Part shown: piece by piece, positions 1-12,925 of the stretch
Position numbering within the stretch: position 1 is the first letter of the stretch
Layout of the letters: each line of letters begins with the position of its first letter
DNA from: Hofstenia miamia
Lineage: Eukaryota > Xenacoelomorpha > Acoela
Reading direction: 5' to 3'
Assembly (NCBI GenBank): GCA_004352715.1
Contig: SCFE01000039.1
Location: 1,206,199-1,270,198, forward strand
DNA: 64,000 bases
The notes under the pieces: generated by a model
The model's input: only the letters and a program-made list of their open reading frames with translations
Database searches by the model: none
What the model was told of the DNA's origin: nothing
Made by a program: the position numbers and the translations under genes

Positions 1-1415
1 ACCACTCATTTACCTTCTGAATGTATATTGTCGAAGCAGGGTTGGAAATAAAAAACACCTCTGCTTTAAAACACCTGCTTTTTATTGATGTTTTTTAAAA
101 GTGTTTTTTATTATGACAATGGCGCGTAAAATTTTAGACGGTGAATGTTGATGTCGCTAATGCCAAGCTCTTCTTCCATTGAAAGGTGCTTCAGCATTAT
201 GGGACTCCTTCAGACAGAGTTGTGAAACCGTCTTTAGAATGAAAAACTCAAAAAATTGACATTTGTCGAAACAGTCATGAAGAAAAAATAATGCTTTTCA
301 TGAAAAGTTGTTTTTTTTTCTTATAAACTGTTCAGGTGTTTGAAAACACTGTTTTGATAGAAAAAACGTTTTTTCCAACCCTGTGTTGAAGTAATGAGTT
401 TTAGTGGAATGCGATATTTGTTGTTAAATGTTGGTACCTCTTCCAAACCTGAATTTGTTAAATTGAAAAGTTTAAAATGAAAATGCAAGATTTGCCAACT
501 AATTAGAGCTGTGAAGAGCAATGTTTGGATAGAGACGGGAAGAAATAAACCTATTTGATCGTAAAACTCCAATTACTCACAACTGTCAGTGGGGTAATTA
601 CTTTGTCTTTTTCGTTGCTTCGTCCTTCTTTGAAGCGTTTTCCATCGTCTGATATCAAGTAGGTGTTTTACACCGGCGTCGTTGACAGATGTACGAGGCT
701 AATTTTCTAAATCTTTAATAATGAAATGCTTTTAATTTCTCCCTTACAAATTGAACACTAAAAACAAATATTTCCCTTAAACATGTTTCCTACGATCGAA
801 TACTCTTCAAATTCTCATTGACTTTTACAGAAATGCGAAATCGAAACAAAAAAGTATATTTTTAATCAATTGTCTGTAATGAGCTAGTTACACGACATCC
901 GCATGGGACAGCAATTCTGCAATTGTTAGCTTTTAAATATTTACGCTTGACCGAATCATTTTATTAATTAAAATTATTGGTGGATGCAATTCTTCTACAG
1001 ATTTAGAGTAAATCACACATTGACTCCTTTTTCCTGAAGTTTCAATGAACATTTGAAATTGTCAGCTCTCAAGAGTTTCAAAAATAGAGAAATGCGCAAC
1101 AGCGTGCGATGCTTAGAATTGTAAATTAAATGGTTGAAGTTGATAATGTATGCTTATGTTGACTTTCCAAAAACTATATATAATTCATGATTTATAGACC
1201 ATTCGACCAACAAATGGGTTTTGAACCCACAAATATGTTTTAATTTTAGCTATAACCAAATGATGTTCACTGCTAAACAATAGTAATTTACGCTGTTTCA
1301 ATTGGATAAAACACTAAATTCGAGAAATCCACCTCAAAAACTCCCTGACTGGAATAAATGGCTCACATTCAGATTTAGTAATCGAAAAACATAAACATCA
1401 CTAAAAAACTATTTG

Positions 1416-1416
<1 letters not shown>
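1..1416. other. Non-coding AT-rich stretch
   Basis: No reading frame here looks coding and I recognise no repeat family. CpG dinucleotides are common (about 20 in the first 660 bases by eye), which sets the baseline for the CpG contrast seen after 46 kb. The 83-codon minus-strand frame at 321-572 has no recognisable motif and lies in ordinary AT-rich sequence, so I leave it out. Confidence 0.6.
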
Positions 1417-1450
<34 letters not shown>

Positions 1451-2470
1451 NNNNNNNNNNNNNNNNNNNNNNNNNNNNNNNNNNNNNNNNNNNNNNNNNN
1501 NNNNNNNNNNNNNNNNNNNNNNNNNNNNNNNNNNNNNNNNNNNNNNNNNNNNNNNNNNNNNNNNNNNNNNNNNNNNNNNNNNNNNNNNNNNNNNNNNNNN
1601 NNNNNNNNNNNNNNNNNNNNNNNNNNNNNNNNNNNNNNNNNNNNNNNNNNNNNNNNNNNNNNNNNNNNNNNNNNNNNNNNNNNNNNNNNNNNNNNNNNNN
1701 NNNNNNNNNNNNNNNNNNNNNNNNNNNNNNNNNNNNNNNNNNNNNNNNNNNNNNNNNNNNNNNNNNNNNNNNNNNNNNNNNNNNNNNNNNNNNNNNNNNN
1801 NNNNNNNNNNNNNNNNNNNNNNNNNNNNNNNNNNNNNNNNNNNNNNNNNNNNNNNNNNNNNNNNNNNNNNNNNNNNNNNNNNNNNNNNNNNNNNNNNNNN
1901 NNNNNNNNNNNNNNNNNNNNNNNNNNNNNNNNNNNNNNNNNNNNNNNNNNNNNNNNNNNNNNNNNNNNNNNNNNNNNNNNNNNNNNNNNNNNNNNNNNNN
2001 NNNNNNNNNNNNNNNNNNNNNNNNNNNNNNNNNNNNNNNNNNNNNNNNNNNNNNNNNNNNNNNNNNNNNNNNNNNNNNNNNNNNNNNNNNNNNNNNNNNN
2101 NNNNNNNNNNNNNNNNNNNNNNNNNNNNNNNNNNNNNNNNNNNNNNNNNNNNNNNNNNNNNNNNNNNNNNNNNNNNNNNNNNNNNNNNNNNNNNNNNNNN
2201 NNNNNNNNNNNNNNNNNNNNNNNNNNNNNNNNNNNNNNNNNNNNNNNNNNNNNNNNNNNNNNNNNNNNNNNNNNNNNNNNNNNNNNNNNNNNNNNNNNNN
2301 NNNNNNNNNNNNNNNNNNNNNNNNNNNNNNNNNNNNNNNNNNNNNNNNNNNNNNNNNNNNNNNNNNNNNNNNNNNNNNNNNNNNNNNNNNNNNNNNNNNN
2401 NNNNNNNNNNNNNNNNNNNNNNNNNNNNNNNNNNNNNNNNNNNNNNNNNNATATATATATATATATATAT
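1417..2470. repeat. (TA)n microsatellite interrupted by a 1000-N gap
   Basis: Pure TA dinucleotides run into the gap on the left (1417-1450) and out of it on the right (2451-2470). The N-run is exactly 1000 bases (1451-2450), a conventional placeholder for a gap of unknown size. The gap most likely exists because the TA array could not be assembled. Frames reported across it are artefacts of N translation. Confidence 0.95.
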
Positions 2471-2708
2471 GCAAAGTGCAATAAGATTTTGAAAAATTGT
2501 ACAAAGAGCTAGTTTGGTACGAGAACACCTGTACTGGGCGCCTATATATCATGCGAGGCTTGAAAAATATTAGACGAATGTCTTCGATTCATATGAAGTT
2601 ATGTACAAAATTTGGGTGCGAACTCGAATTTTTGTATGACCTTTACCCAAAGAAAAGGTTGCTCTGTACAGTTGCTCTGTGTATATCTTGAAGGAATACC
2701 CAGAGCAA

Positions 2709-2762
<54 letters not shown>

Positions 2763-2768
2763 TATATA
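2709..2768. repeat. (TA)n microsatellite
   Basis: About 60 bases of TA with a TTA phase slip and one CA interruption. Confidence 0.95.
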
Positions 2769-4480
2769 GTCTTGAATAGTAATATATAATGTAAAATATA
2801 AAATATGATTAGGCATGTAAAAAACGTAAATTTTTATGTGTCGCCATCAAGGAAATATTTACATACAATTAAGATAACATAGGAGATGCAATAATAAATT
2901 AAACTTTTAAATACATATCAATTGCTAAATTCACAAAAAGTATAATATTATTAAACTTACTTTAAAGTTCTTCCAATATAAAATATATAAACTTTAATCA
3001 CAGGGAATCATGTTTGGTATACTGATAATATAGTCTATCTGGAATAGTTTGTGTAATTAGGGTTTTCACGAAGTTCCTAAAATATCAGCGAATTTTGTGA
3101 AATTGCTATTTCACATAAGGATTTCATAGATCCATTAAATTTGAGGTGTTGGGGTTAGGGTTAGGGCCAATATCTAGATATCTTAGTGTTTTATCAAGAT
3201 AGGAAGGTGATATAGTAATTTCACAAATTCACTGAAATTTGGGGTTTTAAAGAAATCCGCAATTTCACAATTTTACTTTAACATATATACATTGACAAGA
3301 ATGTAGTTAATGTTATTTAGGCTTTTGTATTTCAATGGTTTAAAATTTACAATAACACTGAGAACTGGTGATGGGAGATTAGACATCGCAGCATCACTAC
3401 TATGAAAAAAACCATTTTCAAATCAAAGCCAGCCTAATTTCTTACATTTCACGAATTTATAAAAATTAATGTTGAGCCTCAAATGTTGGCGTCGAACAAA
3501 AAAACATTCATCACAAATTCTTTTCGGAGCCACTAACTCAAAAGCGTCCGTGATTGCAGATAGTAAAAATTTACTCCCCGCCCCCTCCTCCCACTTAGTA
3601 AATAAAACTCTACATAGTTCATGTGATTCCATAGGTAGTTATTACTGACATCTTTTACCGTAGGATTTGCTGGTTCTTGTACCATAGAACTAGTCCCTGA
3701 GACTAAATATTTTATTCGGACTTAGACTAACTCAGGACTGTAACAATAAATATGGAAACAGGAGTCACGGATTTCAGAATATTACTAATATATTTTTTGC
3801 AAATTTTGACCTAAAAAATTCCTCGCACCGGTATGGAACGGTGCCAAATCTAATTGCACTAAATGCAACTTGGACCAATAAAATGCTGGTCCGGCCAAAC
3901 TTTGCTTCTTCTGGAAAAAATGTATGTCCCATACTGACATGGACAATTATCGCTAAAAGATTTAAAATTAAAAATTTTGCATGCCACATATTTAGATAAA
4001 TGTGTATGTGAACACTGCAGCGCTCCTACATTCAATAAATTGCGTTTTTATATTATAGAGTGTGATGAGATGAATGTAATAATACTGGATGTGCAGTGGA
4101 ATAAGGAGAATGAGTTTTAACCTCTAGAGGGTTCTACCCCAAGTATTTTGTTTTCAATGAATATTTTTAAATGCCTTTAACCATTTTGAATCGATTTGAT
4201 ATTAGCTTCTTTCACACATTTGACATTACAGCATCCAAACCGATAATTTGCTAATGACCAAATATTTCAGGCTTTGTCTGCTTAGGGGAAAATTTGTTGC
4301 GTGATTTCAAATGGGATAATTAAAATACTGCAATATAAGTATAAAAATATATCGAAAAGCAATAACATTGAAGCATCCATAGATTAGAGTATGAATGAAA
4401 TAAGTTCTAAAACACTTAATAAGCATACGTAATTTTGAAATATTACATGAGTTAAGTGTATTCTAGAAATAACTAAGGAG
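2769..4480. other. Non-coding stretch with a short TTAGGG doublet and a GGTCC-type island
   Basis: No coding signal. A two-unit TTAGGG run lies at 3151-3168 and is too short to mean a telomere. From about 3685 to 3895 there are repeated short words such as AGTCCC, GGACC and GGTCCGG, resembling the GGGACC/GGTCCC-rich islands at 17.2, 19.1 and 24.9 kb. Confidence 0.5.
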
Positions 4481-5515
4481 TATATATATATATATGNNNN
4501 NNNNNNNNNNNNNNNNNNNNNNNNNNNNNNNNNNNNNNNNNNNNNNNNNNNNNNNNNNNNNNNNNNNNNNNNNNNNNNNNNNNNNNNNNNNNNNNNNNNN
4601 NNNNNNNNNNNNNNNNNNNNNNNNNNNNNNNNNNNNNNNNNNNNNNNNNNNNNNNNNNNNNNNNNNNNNNNNNNNNNNNNNNNNNNNNNNNNNNNNNNNN
4701 NNNNNNNNNNNNNNNNNNNNNNNNNNNNNNNNNNNNNNNNNNNNNNNNNNNNNNNNNNNNNNNNNNNNNNNNNNNNNNNNNNNNNNNNNNNNNNNNNNNN
4801 NNNNNNNNNNNNNNNNNNNNNNNNNNNNNNNNNNNNNNNNNNNNNNNNNNNNNNNNNNNNNNNNNNNNNNNNNNNNNNNNNNNNNNNNNNNNNNNNNNNN
4901 NNNNNNNNNNNNNNNNNNNNNNNNNNNNNNNNNNNNNNNNNNNNNNNNNNNNNNNNNNNNNNNNNNNNNNNNNNNNNNNNNNNNNNNNNNNNNNNNNNNN
5001 NNNNNNNNNNNNNNNNNNNNNNNNNNNNNNNNNNNNNNNNNNNNNNNNNNNNNNNNNNNNNNNNNNNNNNNNNNNNNNNNNNNNNNNNNNNNNNNNNNNN
5101 NNNNNNNNNNNNNNNNNNNNNNNNNNNNNNNNNNNNNNNNNNNNNNNNNNNNNNNNNNNNNNNNNNNNNNNNNNNNNNNNNNNNNNNNNNNNNNNNNNNN
5201 NNNNNNNNNNNNNNNNNNNNNNNNNNNNNNNNNNNNNNNNNNNNNNNNNNNNNNNNNNNNNNNNNNNNNNNNNNNNNNNNNNNNNNNNNNNNNNNNNNNN
5301 NNNNNNNNNNNNNNNNNNNNNNNNNNNNNNNNNNNNNNNNNNNNNNNNNNNNNNNNNNNNNNNNNNNNNNNNNNNNNNNNNNNNNNNNNNNNNNNNNNNN
5401 NNNNNNNNNNNNNNNNNNNNNNNNNNNNNNNNNNNNNNNNNNNNNNNNNNNNNNNNNNNNNNNNNNNNNNNNNNNNNNNNNNNNNNNNNNNNNNNNATAT
5501 ATATATATATATATA
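4481..5515. repeat. (TA)n microsatellite interrupted by a 1000-N gap
   Basis: TA repeats at 4481-4495 and 5497-5515 flank an N-run of exactly 1000 bases (4497-5496). The right-hand TA tract abuts a Penelope-like terminal motif on the minus strand, so the TA array may be the tail of that element. Confidence 0.9.
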
Positions 5516-5597
5516 CTGGTTATAATCTTAAAACTGAGCATTTTTGAATAATGTTTTATTGCAACATGTTTCAACAAACATTGTTGTCATTTTCACG
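5515..5597 (-). mobile_element. Penelope-like terminal motif next to a (TA)n tail
   Basis: Read on the minus strand this contains GAAAATGACAACAATG, then GTTGAAACATGTTGC, and ends ATAACCAGT immediately before the TA tract. The order (CTGA/TGAA)-ATG, short AT-rich stem, TTGAAAC, TA tail recurs at 9254, 25609 and 47331. At 9.0 kb the same arrangement follows a Penelope-type GIY-YIG coding remnant, which is why I assign the group to Penelope-like elements. No coding sequence is attached here. The assignment is inferred from a short motif. Confidence 0.4.
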
Positions 5598-8500
5598 CAT
5601 TTGGAGAAATGTTCCCGAACTTTTTCTTTTAGAAATTCAGATCTTCAAAATATATTTAGATTTGCTTGATAGCTTTGTTTACTTAATAAGGTTTCTTATT
5701 TGATTTTATACATATTGCTTTTGCGATTTTAGTTTCATGATGTCTTATTAGTATTTTGGAATTTTTCATCTTAAGTTCACATCCATCTATATATATTTCG
5801 GACTGTAGATGCCCTCATATATGTTCCTTTGCCCGAGTTTCTAAATTATTAAATAAATTTAAAATATATGATACTAATGCGAAATTTTAAGATGTAAATA
5901 TTTTTCAACACATTGTTTTTAAAATATATGACATTCACTGTAACATTAATTCATTTTTGAAATTTCGGCTCCGTTTTTTCAAATATTTAGACCCTACCAT
6001 GTCCATCTCTGTAAGAGGCAGTACTGTGAACAATACTATGACCATACATTGCTATTGAAATTGGTGTTCAGTTGCACATCAATATTCAGAAATGTCCAGA
6101 AACGCTTCCAATTTTCTTAATTTGCTGAAGTGTGTGCCTACACACTCTCATTTTTTAGCAACTTCCGTATTGTGGGATCAAGAGTCTTTGTAGCTGCAAA
6201 AGTGACACTATGTTCAGCAGAGATTATATCTATTGACTTTCCATTTTAAAAATACGAAAATTTCAGTTGATGTAAAAAATCTCTATCATTTTCAATATGC
6301 ACAAAAAATATTGATGAATATATATATTTTCCTGGCACCTTATTCAACAAAATGTTTATAAAATATTGGTTATACCGCAAAGCTCTAGTTTTAAGTTGTG
6401 TACACTGGTGCGCGCAAAATGTACAATGTGTTGTTAAAGACTTAAGGACAATTTTTTCATTTAAAATCTGCAATGCATTCAATAATGCTGAGAAACCATA
6501 TTTTGGAATACAACCGACTTTTGCATAAGCACGTGCATAACTAATTATATATTAAAATAATTTTTGCGTCATCAAAATTCAAACTAAATTTGTTTTAAGT
6601 GCTTTTGCTTTTGATGCTGGGGCGTAGCATTAATTGAACACTTAATTTTGAAGGAAGTGCACCGTGCTTAAGCCTGTCAGTGAAGAAATATATTTTAATA
6701 ATAATAAATAGAAAAAATTAATGTTTTCGCGCTATTTCTTATGAAAATATGTCATTACGAAATTTCTACTGCTCATAAATGCTTACCATACGAAAGTCGT
6801 AAGAACAATTAAATTTTTTAAAATCCTTGGTTTATTCCTTTCGAATGTCTGTTCATTGCTGATATAAAGTTGAGCTTCATAGTTTCAAAATCAACACAGA
6901 CTTTCTTGTTTTCACTAAATTCCTTGCAAAAACTACTTTAAAAATCATAAAACAAAATCGTTTATTAATTTCAGAGATTAATTGTACTCAGATAAATGAC
7001 ATGTATTAGAGAAATAATTACAATTACGTTCAAAAATATTTACCAGTTTTAGTCATACGAATGCAAAAATGTCGTAGCGTATAGTTCAGAAATTATATAT
7101 ATACATATATATCAAAGGCTATATATTGACCGCATCAGGCATTTTGGCAAATTCATTGTGAGTATGATATATACATGTATACTATAGATATACTGTAGTA
7201 AAAAGATACAGATTGTAGATTAAGGGAAATCAAGAGCATATATACATGGCAGCAATCCAGTTGAAAGAGCTTCAAAAACCATTTAGGATACCCAATAACC
7301 AAATCTAAATGTTTTAAATCTTGAAACATATTCTTTGTTTTCCACTTTATCCTAGATATTGATTTCTTACACCCTTAATTTTTAAAATCAACAAATTTTG
7401 AATTTTTATGTTTTCAATATATAATTCGATTCAGTAGTTCTCTCGTTATAAAAGAACAACAATTCAATCATTACATTTTAAAAAGATCATTTTATTTGTA
7501 GGACTTATTGCTTTCTAAAGTTCAATTTGTTTGTATCAGTGTTAACTCTTAGTGTTGCTTGCTTTGGAGTCAATTACTGCGAATGTAACCGCTGCATATT
7601 TTTACTCACTCTTACTGCGATCAACCCTAAACTAGTTCAAACTTTTTAATTCTTTTAAATTGGTGATGGTTTCTTCAAAGAAATTTTAAACGTTTGCAAC
7701 TAATGGACTGATAAGGATGTAAAAATCCAAAAGGACCATAGGATAGAAAAGTGTATCCTCTTTCATCTATATTCTAGAATCTACCCAGAATTGAATATGA
7801 ACCCCTGTAGACGTTGCATGATCTCTGACTTTGCGGTTTATTTATAAATAAGGAGGAACTTAGCCTAGCTGTTGTGAATATGCAATTTAAAATAGAACTC
7901 TTGATTATCTGAACCCTAATTATGGATATAATTTCAATGAACTTTGAAAAATCATAAGTTTCATTAAAATTAGTAGTGTATAGAATTACACTTTAGTACA
8001 AATTTTCACCATTACATGAGAGTATATTAAACATGTACTAGAGTCTCATGGACAGTGGAAGTACCATAGGATAGCACGTGACAATTCCTAAAGAGCTTGA
8101 CAGAGCATGCAAAGATTTTATCCATTTTTTAATGTAGCATGTAAAAATGTTGTAAATTGTCTAGTACATATACATATATATATATATACAATATTCGTAT
8201 TTCTATATAAATTCGCATAATGAGCATGTGTAGATTGTAGATATATATAAACATATAAAAATTTTCTGTCCCAGTAATCCCTCTCCATAATCTTCTGTCC
8301 TCATCCCATTAATGAAAAGTTTGTCATTTATTTATTTAACAAAATTGACTTTAAAGTATTGGGAGTACATAATTATTTGAATCACTATCAATACTAAGTG
8401 TCACTCAGATATGACACCGAAAAAAACAAGAAGAAGACTTAGTCAGAGTGATTTGAATACGGTGTGAATACGATAGTAAATGACCCACTTTAGGGTGTCA

Positions 8501-9001
8501 ACAAGTGGATTGCTTGACCGCACAAGCTTATGATGACTGCAGTGAATGACAGGGTGGTAGTCAGTGGTGCCAAAATTTGGCGAACAGTTTTTCTGACAGA
8601 TTTTGTATAGATAAGCGCTTAAAATACTTCTTGATATTTATTTGCTCCAACCTACTTTTACTAATGGTTAATGAGACATTCTAAAAATGGTGATAAAGTC
8701 CTGTCTACCCAGTCAATGGACTTGATATCAGTACGAAATTGAAGAAAACTAATGTTATTATTTCCTATAAAATTTAGTTAAGAAGCATCCAATATCACTA
8801 TGCTCTTTGAATTTTTCGAAAGATTTTGGCAATCTTTTCTTAAGAATTTTGTTAGCTTAAAATCAATGGAATAGATTTGAAATAATATCATAAATTTGTG
8901 GAAAGTTTAAAATTAGAATATCTATTGAAAATAATTTTGTCTCTCGAATATGAAAGTACGTGTAAAACACATAAAAGTTGCACAATTTTAAATTGATTAA
9001 A

Positions 9002-9003
<2 letters not shown>
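5598..9003. other. Non-coding AT-rich stretch
   Basis: No convincing coding frame, RNA gene or repeat family recognised. Short TA-rich patches occur near 7095, 8170 and 8240. A block around 8440-8580 has somewhat higher GC, but I could not assign it. Confidence 0.5.

Positions 9004-9043
<40 letters not shown>
9004..9043. repeat. (TA)n microsatellite, 40 bases
   Basis: Pure TA array directly upstream of the Penelope-like fragment. That fragment begins within two bases of the array, as if inserted into it or truncated at it. Confidence 0.95.
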
Positions 9044-9045
<2 letters not shown>

Positions 9046-9047
<2 letters not shown>

Positions 9048-9302
9048 TCAAGTAATTAAAGATAATTTCGAGATCTTACTTAGAACCAAGAATAATAAAT
9101 ATGCCGAAGCTCTGTTTATAAAATACGATATTAAGAACGAACTAATGAACAATCAACTAAATTATAACAACTTATTGAGCATATTTTAAGTACAAGCATA
9201 TTTTAATAATATTTAATTTAGTAAATGTAAAATTTTATTCCTACTTATTTGCACTGAAGATGGTTGAAAAATTGAAACCGGTAGCCAATATACATATATA
9301 TA
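9046..9302 (+). mobile_element. 5'-truncated Penelope-like element: GIY-YIG C-terminus plus 3' end
   Basis: An open frame of 47 codons (9046-9186, stop 9187-9189) contains FEILLRTKNN, then YAEALFIKYD and NNQLN near its end. This matches the C-terminus of the GIY-YIG endonuclease domain in Penelope-like retroelements, where a conserved Glu sits in an 'E-[AS]-L-[FY]-I' helix followed by a '-P-x-L-N' type ending. The expected Pro is absent here. Everything upstream (reverse transcriptase, linker, catalytic GIY-YIG motif) is missing, so this is a dead 5'-truncated copy. About 65 bases after the stop comes the terminal motif CTGAAGATGG...TTGAAACCGG, then a TA-rich tail broken by a single N at 9303. 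Penelope elements are commonly 5'-truncated. Identification rests on short motifs and has not been searched. Confidence 0.62.
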
Positions 9303-9303
9303 N
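9303..9303. other. Single-N contig join
   Basis: One N sits between a TA-rich tail and ordinary sequence. Unlike the joins at 48213, 48472 and 55803, I see no duplicated flank here. Confidence 0.8.
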
Positions 9304-12300
9304 ACAGCTAATTATATGCTTAGAATAATAATCTACTACATATTAGTCCTTGTGTTATTTTCTGTCTCTCTCTTGTAAGGTATTCAAAACAACTTAGGAA
9401 ATGTGCGTATGTATAAAAATGTTTCTTCGTTGGAATTTTTCCTGGTGGATGTGGATCTTTTATGTATTGAACTAGGTAAATTTTTGTGGATTGAATTAAA
9501 TATGGATTGGAAAATATCTGATCCACGGCAAGCTTGGGTTATCTCGAGGTCATGGATCAGTTGACATAAAACATATCATTTTATGAAGAATTTGTTCTGT
9601 GTATTGTGGTTAATAGTATTGTTTTCTGTATAAATTTGTATTACCATGTCATAGGGTCACAATAGAATTCAGTTAGTGTGACTCTGGTCTAATAGGCAAG
9701 TGGGCCTGTCCAACCTTTCTAACCACTTCCAGGACAGTGTTGAATATTGTATACAATTTTATAATTGCATGTAATTCAATGTGGATGGCTATCGACTCCA
9801 TTTTGTTAGCCACGTCATCGCTTTATTGGATAAAATGATTTGCAGGTCTGTAAACTCAATTAAATATGGCAATGTATTTTCCATGAATTTTCCTTAGACT
9901 TAGTGTATCTTAACAACAAAGCGTTTTACAATAAAATTACAAGCAGAGAGCTGTTTGATATTAGCGCAATCATTTTCCTGTGAAATTTGAATACTTAAAT
10001 ATTTATAGAGTCCGAGAAGATAATTCAAATGTTGCTTTAGCGAATTGCTTTATATTTCGGATAGATTCCTTTAATTAGATAGTAAATATTATTCAATTCC
10101 TTTCGAATTGACTTTTCCTTTTTCATCGCAACCTGAGCGATGTGGAGTGCTGCAGCATACATTTCTCAACTCCTCACTCACTTGTTTGACCTTAAACTGT
10201 CTCACAGATCTTAGCAATTTAAGCAAAAAAATTCTTCATCAACTCAGATAGCTATAAAAAATAATTTATATTAATTTTGCAGGGAGAAGTCTTGATCTTC
10301 ATAAACCTATTATTGTCTAAATATAAAAAAACATTACTTTATTTATAAAAATATTGCTTATATATATATATATATATTTAAATATAAATGTATAGTATGA
10401 TACTTGGATTAACATAAAATTAATAAGCTTATCAAAACTTACTAGTGCAACAGAATTCATTCAATAGATTTTCTTATACAAAATCAGTGCACAAATAAGA
10501 TAGATGTACTGACTGGTGAAGACCTCAATGAATTTTTTAGTACGTCTGGTATTTTTCGATGAATATCTTGAACCGCGCGCTCATTCTTAGAAAATATTTG
10601 ATTCTCATAAGCTTTTCAACATTGATGAGAGAAGTGGAGATAATACAGTAGTAGCAGTTGAAAGTCTGAACATTGGATAAAACCATGATCCAGTTACCGG
10701 CCTAAGAGTGCTATTACTAAAACTGGCGACTCCTAACATCTAGAGTGCTGATCTGTGTTGAGTCTGATCAGGAGAGTGAAGCCGAATGCCGAATTTCAGT
10801 TTAGAAAGTTGTGCCTTTCCCGCTTTAGGCAATAAAGGCTACTAACAATTTTAACTTTGTGAGCTCTAGCTGCAATGAAGAAAATTGCTTTGACGCAGGA
10901 AAGCTGCCTCACTGGCACAACAAACGCTGGACTTTGATATTTATCATATGCCAGAAAAAAGAGTTATTCCTCAAATGAGACGCACTCATAGTTCAAGAAC
11001 CAATTGCAGTCTTGCTGGAAGTTTTAGCACAGCGCCGTCGTCTTTCCCAAAACAAACTAAATAGACAAGCTTCACGATCGTCACCGTCCCCATGGGCATA
11101 AAGTGCACGTACCAGCCCCTTCATTTATAATATTTCGTAAGGTCCCCTGTATACACGGGACTCCGAACAGCCTTACTAATACGATTTGGAGCATTGCCCT
11201 TTGGGTTCCCCAACTATATTACCCAACTATAATTTACTGAGTACATGCATGTACAAATATTTCAAAACTTATATTTAAGTTATCCGCTAATAAATTAATT
11301 TAGCTCGTTCTTATTTTTCACCGCCGAGTCCGGTTATTTCATTTTTCAAGCCCATTTCAGATCCCGGCCCTCTTCCAACATTGATTTAAAGGCCTACTTT
11401 TGTAATAATTTTAACTACAATCGTATGCAACAAAATCTTGGACGCCGTATTTGTTAAAATTGAGGTAAATGGAACAAATTAGAGCCCTATTTTAAAATAT
11501 TTCTAGTCATACAATTTATTTTAATTCAATTAATTGGAGCACTCCCACGGCGTTTATTGCCCTTGATCACTCAAGCGTCGAAAGCGCGCGTAATTCTTTT
11601 ATATAGACGTTTTAATATTAGATTTTATAATTAAATACTTGTGCAATCACGATTTTAAAACTACGATGGAAGCCATAATGTTGAATAAAGAACATTATTA
11701 AGTTTTTCGAAGTCTTTCTGAAATTAGACTGGTTGGGACAAGTAGACAAGTACTTGAATTGCTTACAAAACCTTTCTATTTTTTCAAATTAATGATTTTA
11801 TGAATTTATGTGCAGCACATAAGTGAGCATGTTTCACAAAGCTCACTTCAAAAATATTACAACAACAATTCAAAATATTTTGCAGAGAATAATGATATGG
11901 TTTTGAATTTCGTTTTTAAATTTTCCAAAGTAATAGTTTCATTAGAGAAATACTATTTGTACCATGGTCTGGCTTTACGGTTCATTATACTCTTCTTTTT
12001 CATATTTATTATATAGAAAATGTAGAAGAATATATTTTCATTGAAAATCATGTTTTTATTAAATTTTATATTTATTTCACTCAGATTTGACCATGTCAAT
12101 TTATCCTAGATTCCATTACATCAATGATTTGGCTTTAAATTTAATCCAATATTATGGAATTTATGCAAAATTTCTACTCCACATTTTTAAGCCTTTTATG
12201 CATTAACCTAAAAATTCGTATAAATACCCAATTTTTACTACTAAATATAATTTTTTCTTAATTTTACTTAGAAATATTAGAAAAACCCCTAAAAGTCACA

Positions 12301-12925
12301 AAAAAATACTATGAGTCTATAGTCTATTTTGCTTTAAGACAACATTCAAAATCAATCTAATTCGATTAAAAAACGATATTATAATATGATATATAAGATT
12401 TTAAATAGAAAAAAATTTTGTTGTTTTAAGAATTTTATCGTGTATAAGCTGTACTCAAGTTTCGATTTGATACTATCTGCTAATTATTCACTTATGTATG
12501 CATCATTAAGTTTAAAAAATTATGTTAAGCTAAAATATGTATACATTATGATGATCACATATTTTTTCCCTTAATGCAATGTCGAATTATAACTGGTAAT
12601 TATTCGACACACAGATAATGTTAGTGAGTTATTTTCTTAGATTTATAATAATTACAGTCCAGCTAATAGTTTGCGAGGCCTAAGAACTTTTTAGGTGATT
12701 TATTTTTGGCCTAAAAAAAGCAAAGTTGTAGAAGCAGTTCTTGACAATAATCTTCGTAATAGTCTCTTTTGGTAAGTCTCTAGGGATTATTATTAGGTGA
12801 AATGTTCTTATATGTTAAAAAAATCCCCAAAATAATAGTGATATTTCGGTTTATCCCATCAAATCGAGAGATCTTTTCTATGAAATTCCCAAAAGGGTTA
12901 TGAGGGTTATTTATAATCTCATTAT
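9304..12925. other. Non-coding stretch, including a GC-richer patch near 10.9-11.2 kb
   Basis: No gene that I can support. At 10894-11064 a 56-codon plus-strand frame follows a CAG acceptor-like site and is GC-richer than its surroundings; its C-terminal half is rich in Ser, Thr, Arg and Pro (for example RRTHSSRTN, STAPSSFPK). It could be a short exon or chance. Nothing upstream or downstream connects to it. Confidence 0.4.
12918..12925. repeat. 8-bp target-site duplication (left), CTCATTAT
   Basis: Identical to the eight bases at 13595-13602 on the other side of the hAT element. Eight-base duplications are the hallmark of hAT transposition. Confidence 0.9.

Noticed and set aside
3151-3168. 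TTAGGG repeat as interstitial telomere
   Set aside because: Only two units. Too short to mean anything.
1375-5577. Long frames of X flanked by IYIYIY
   Set aside because: They are produced by translating N-gaps and TA repeats.
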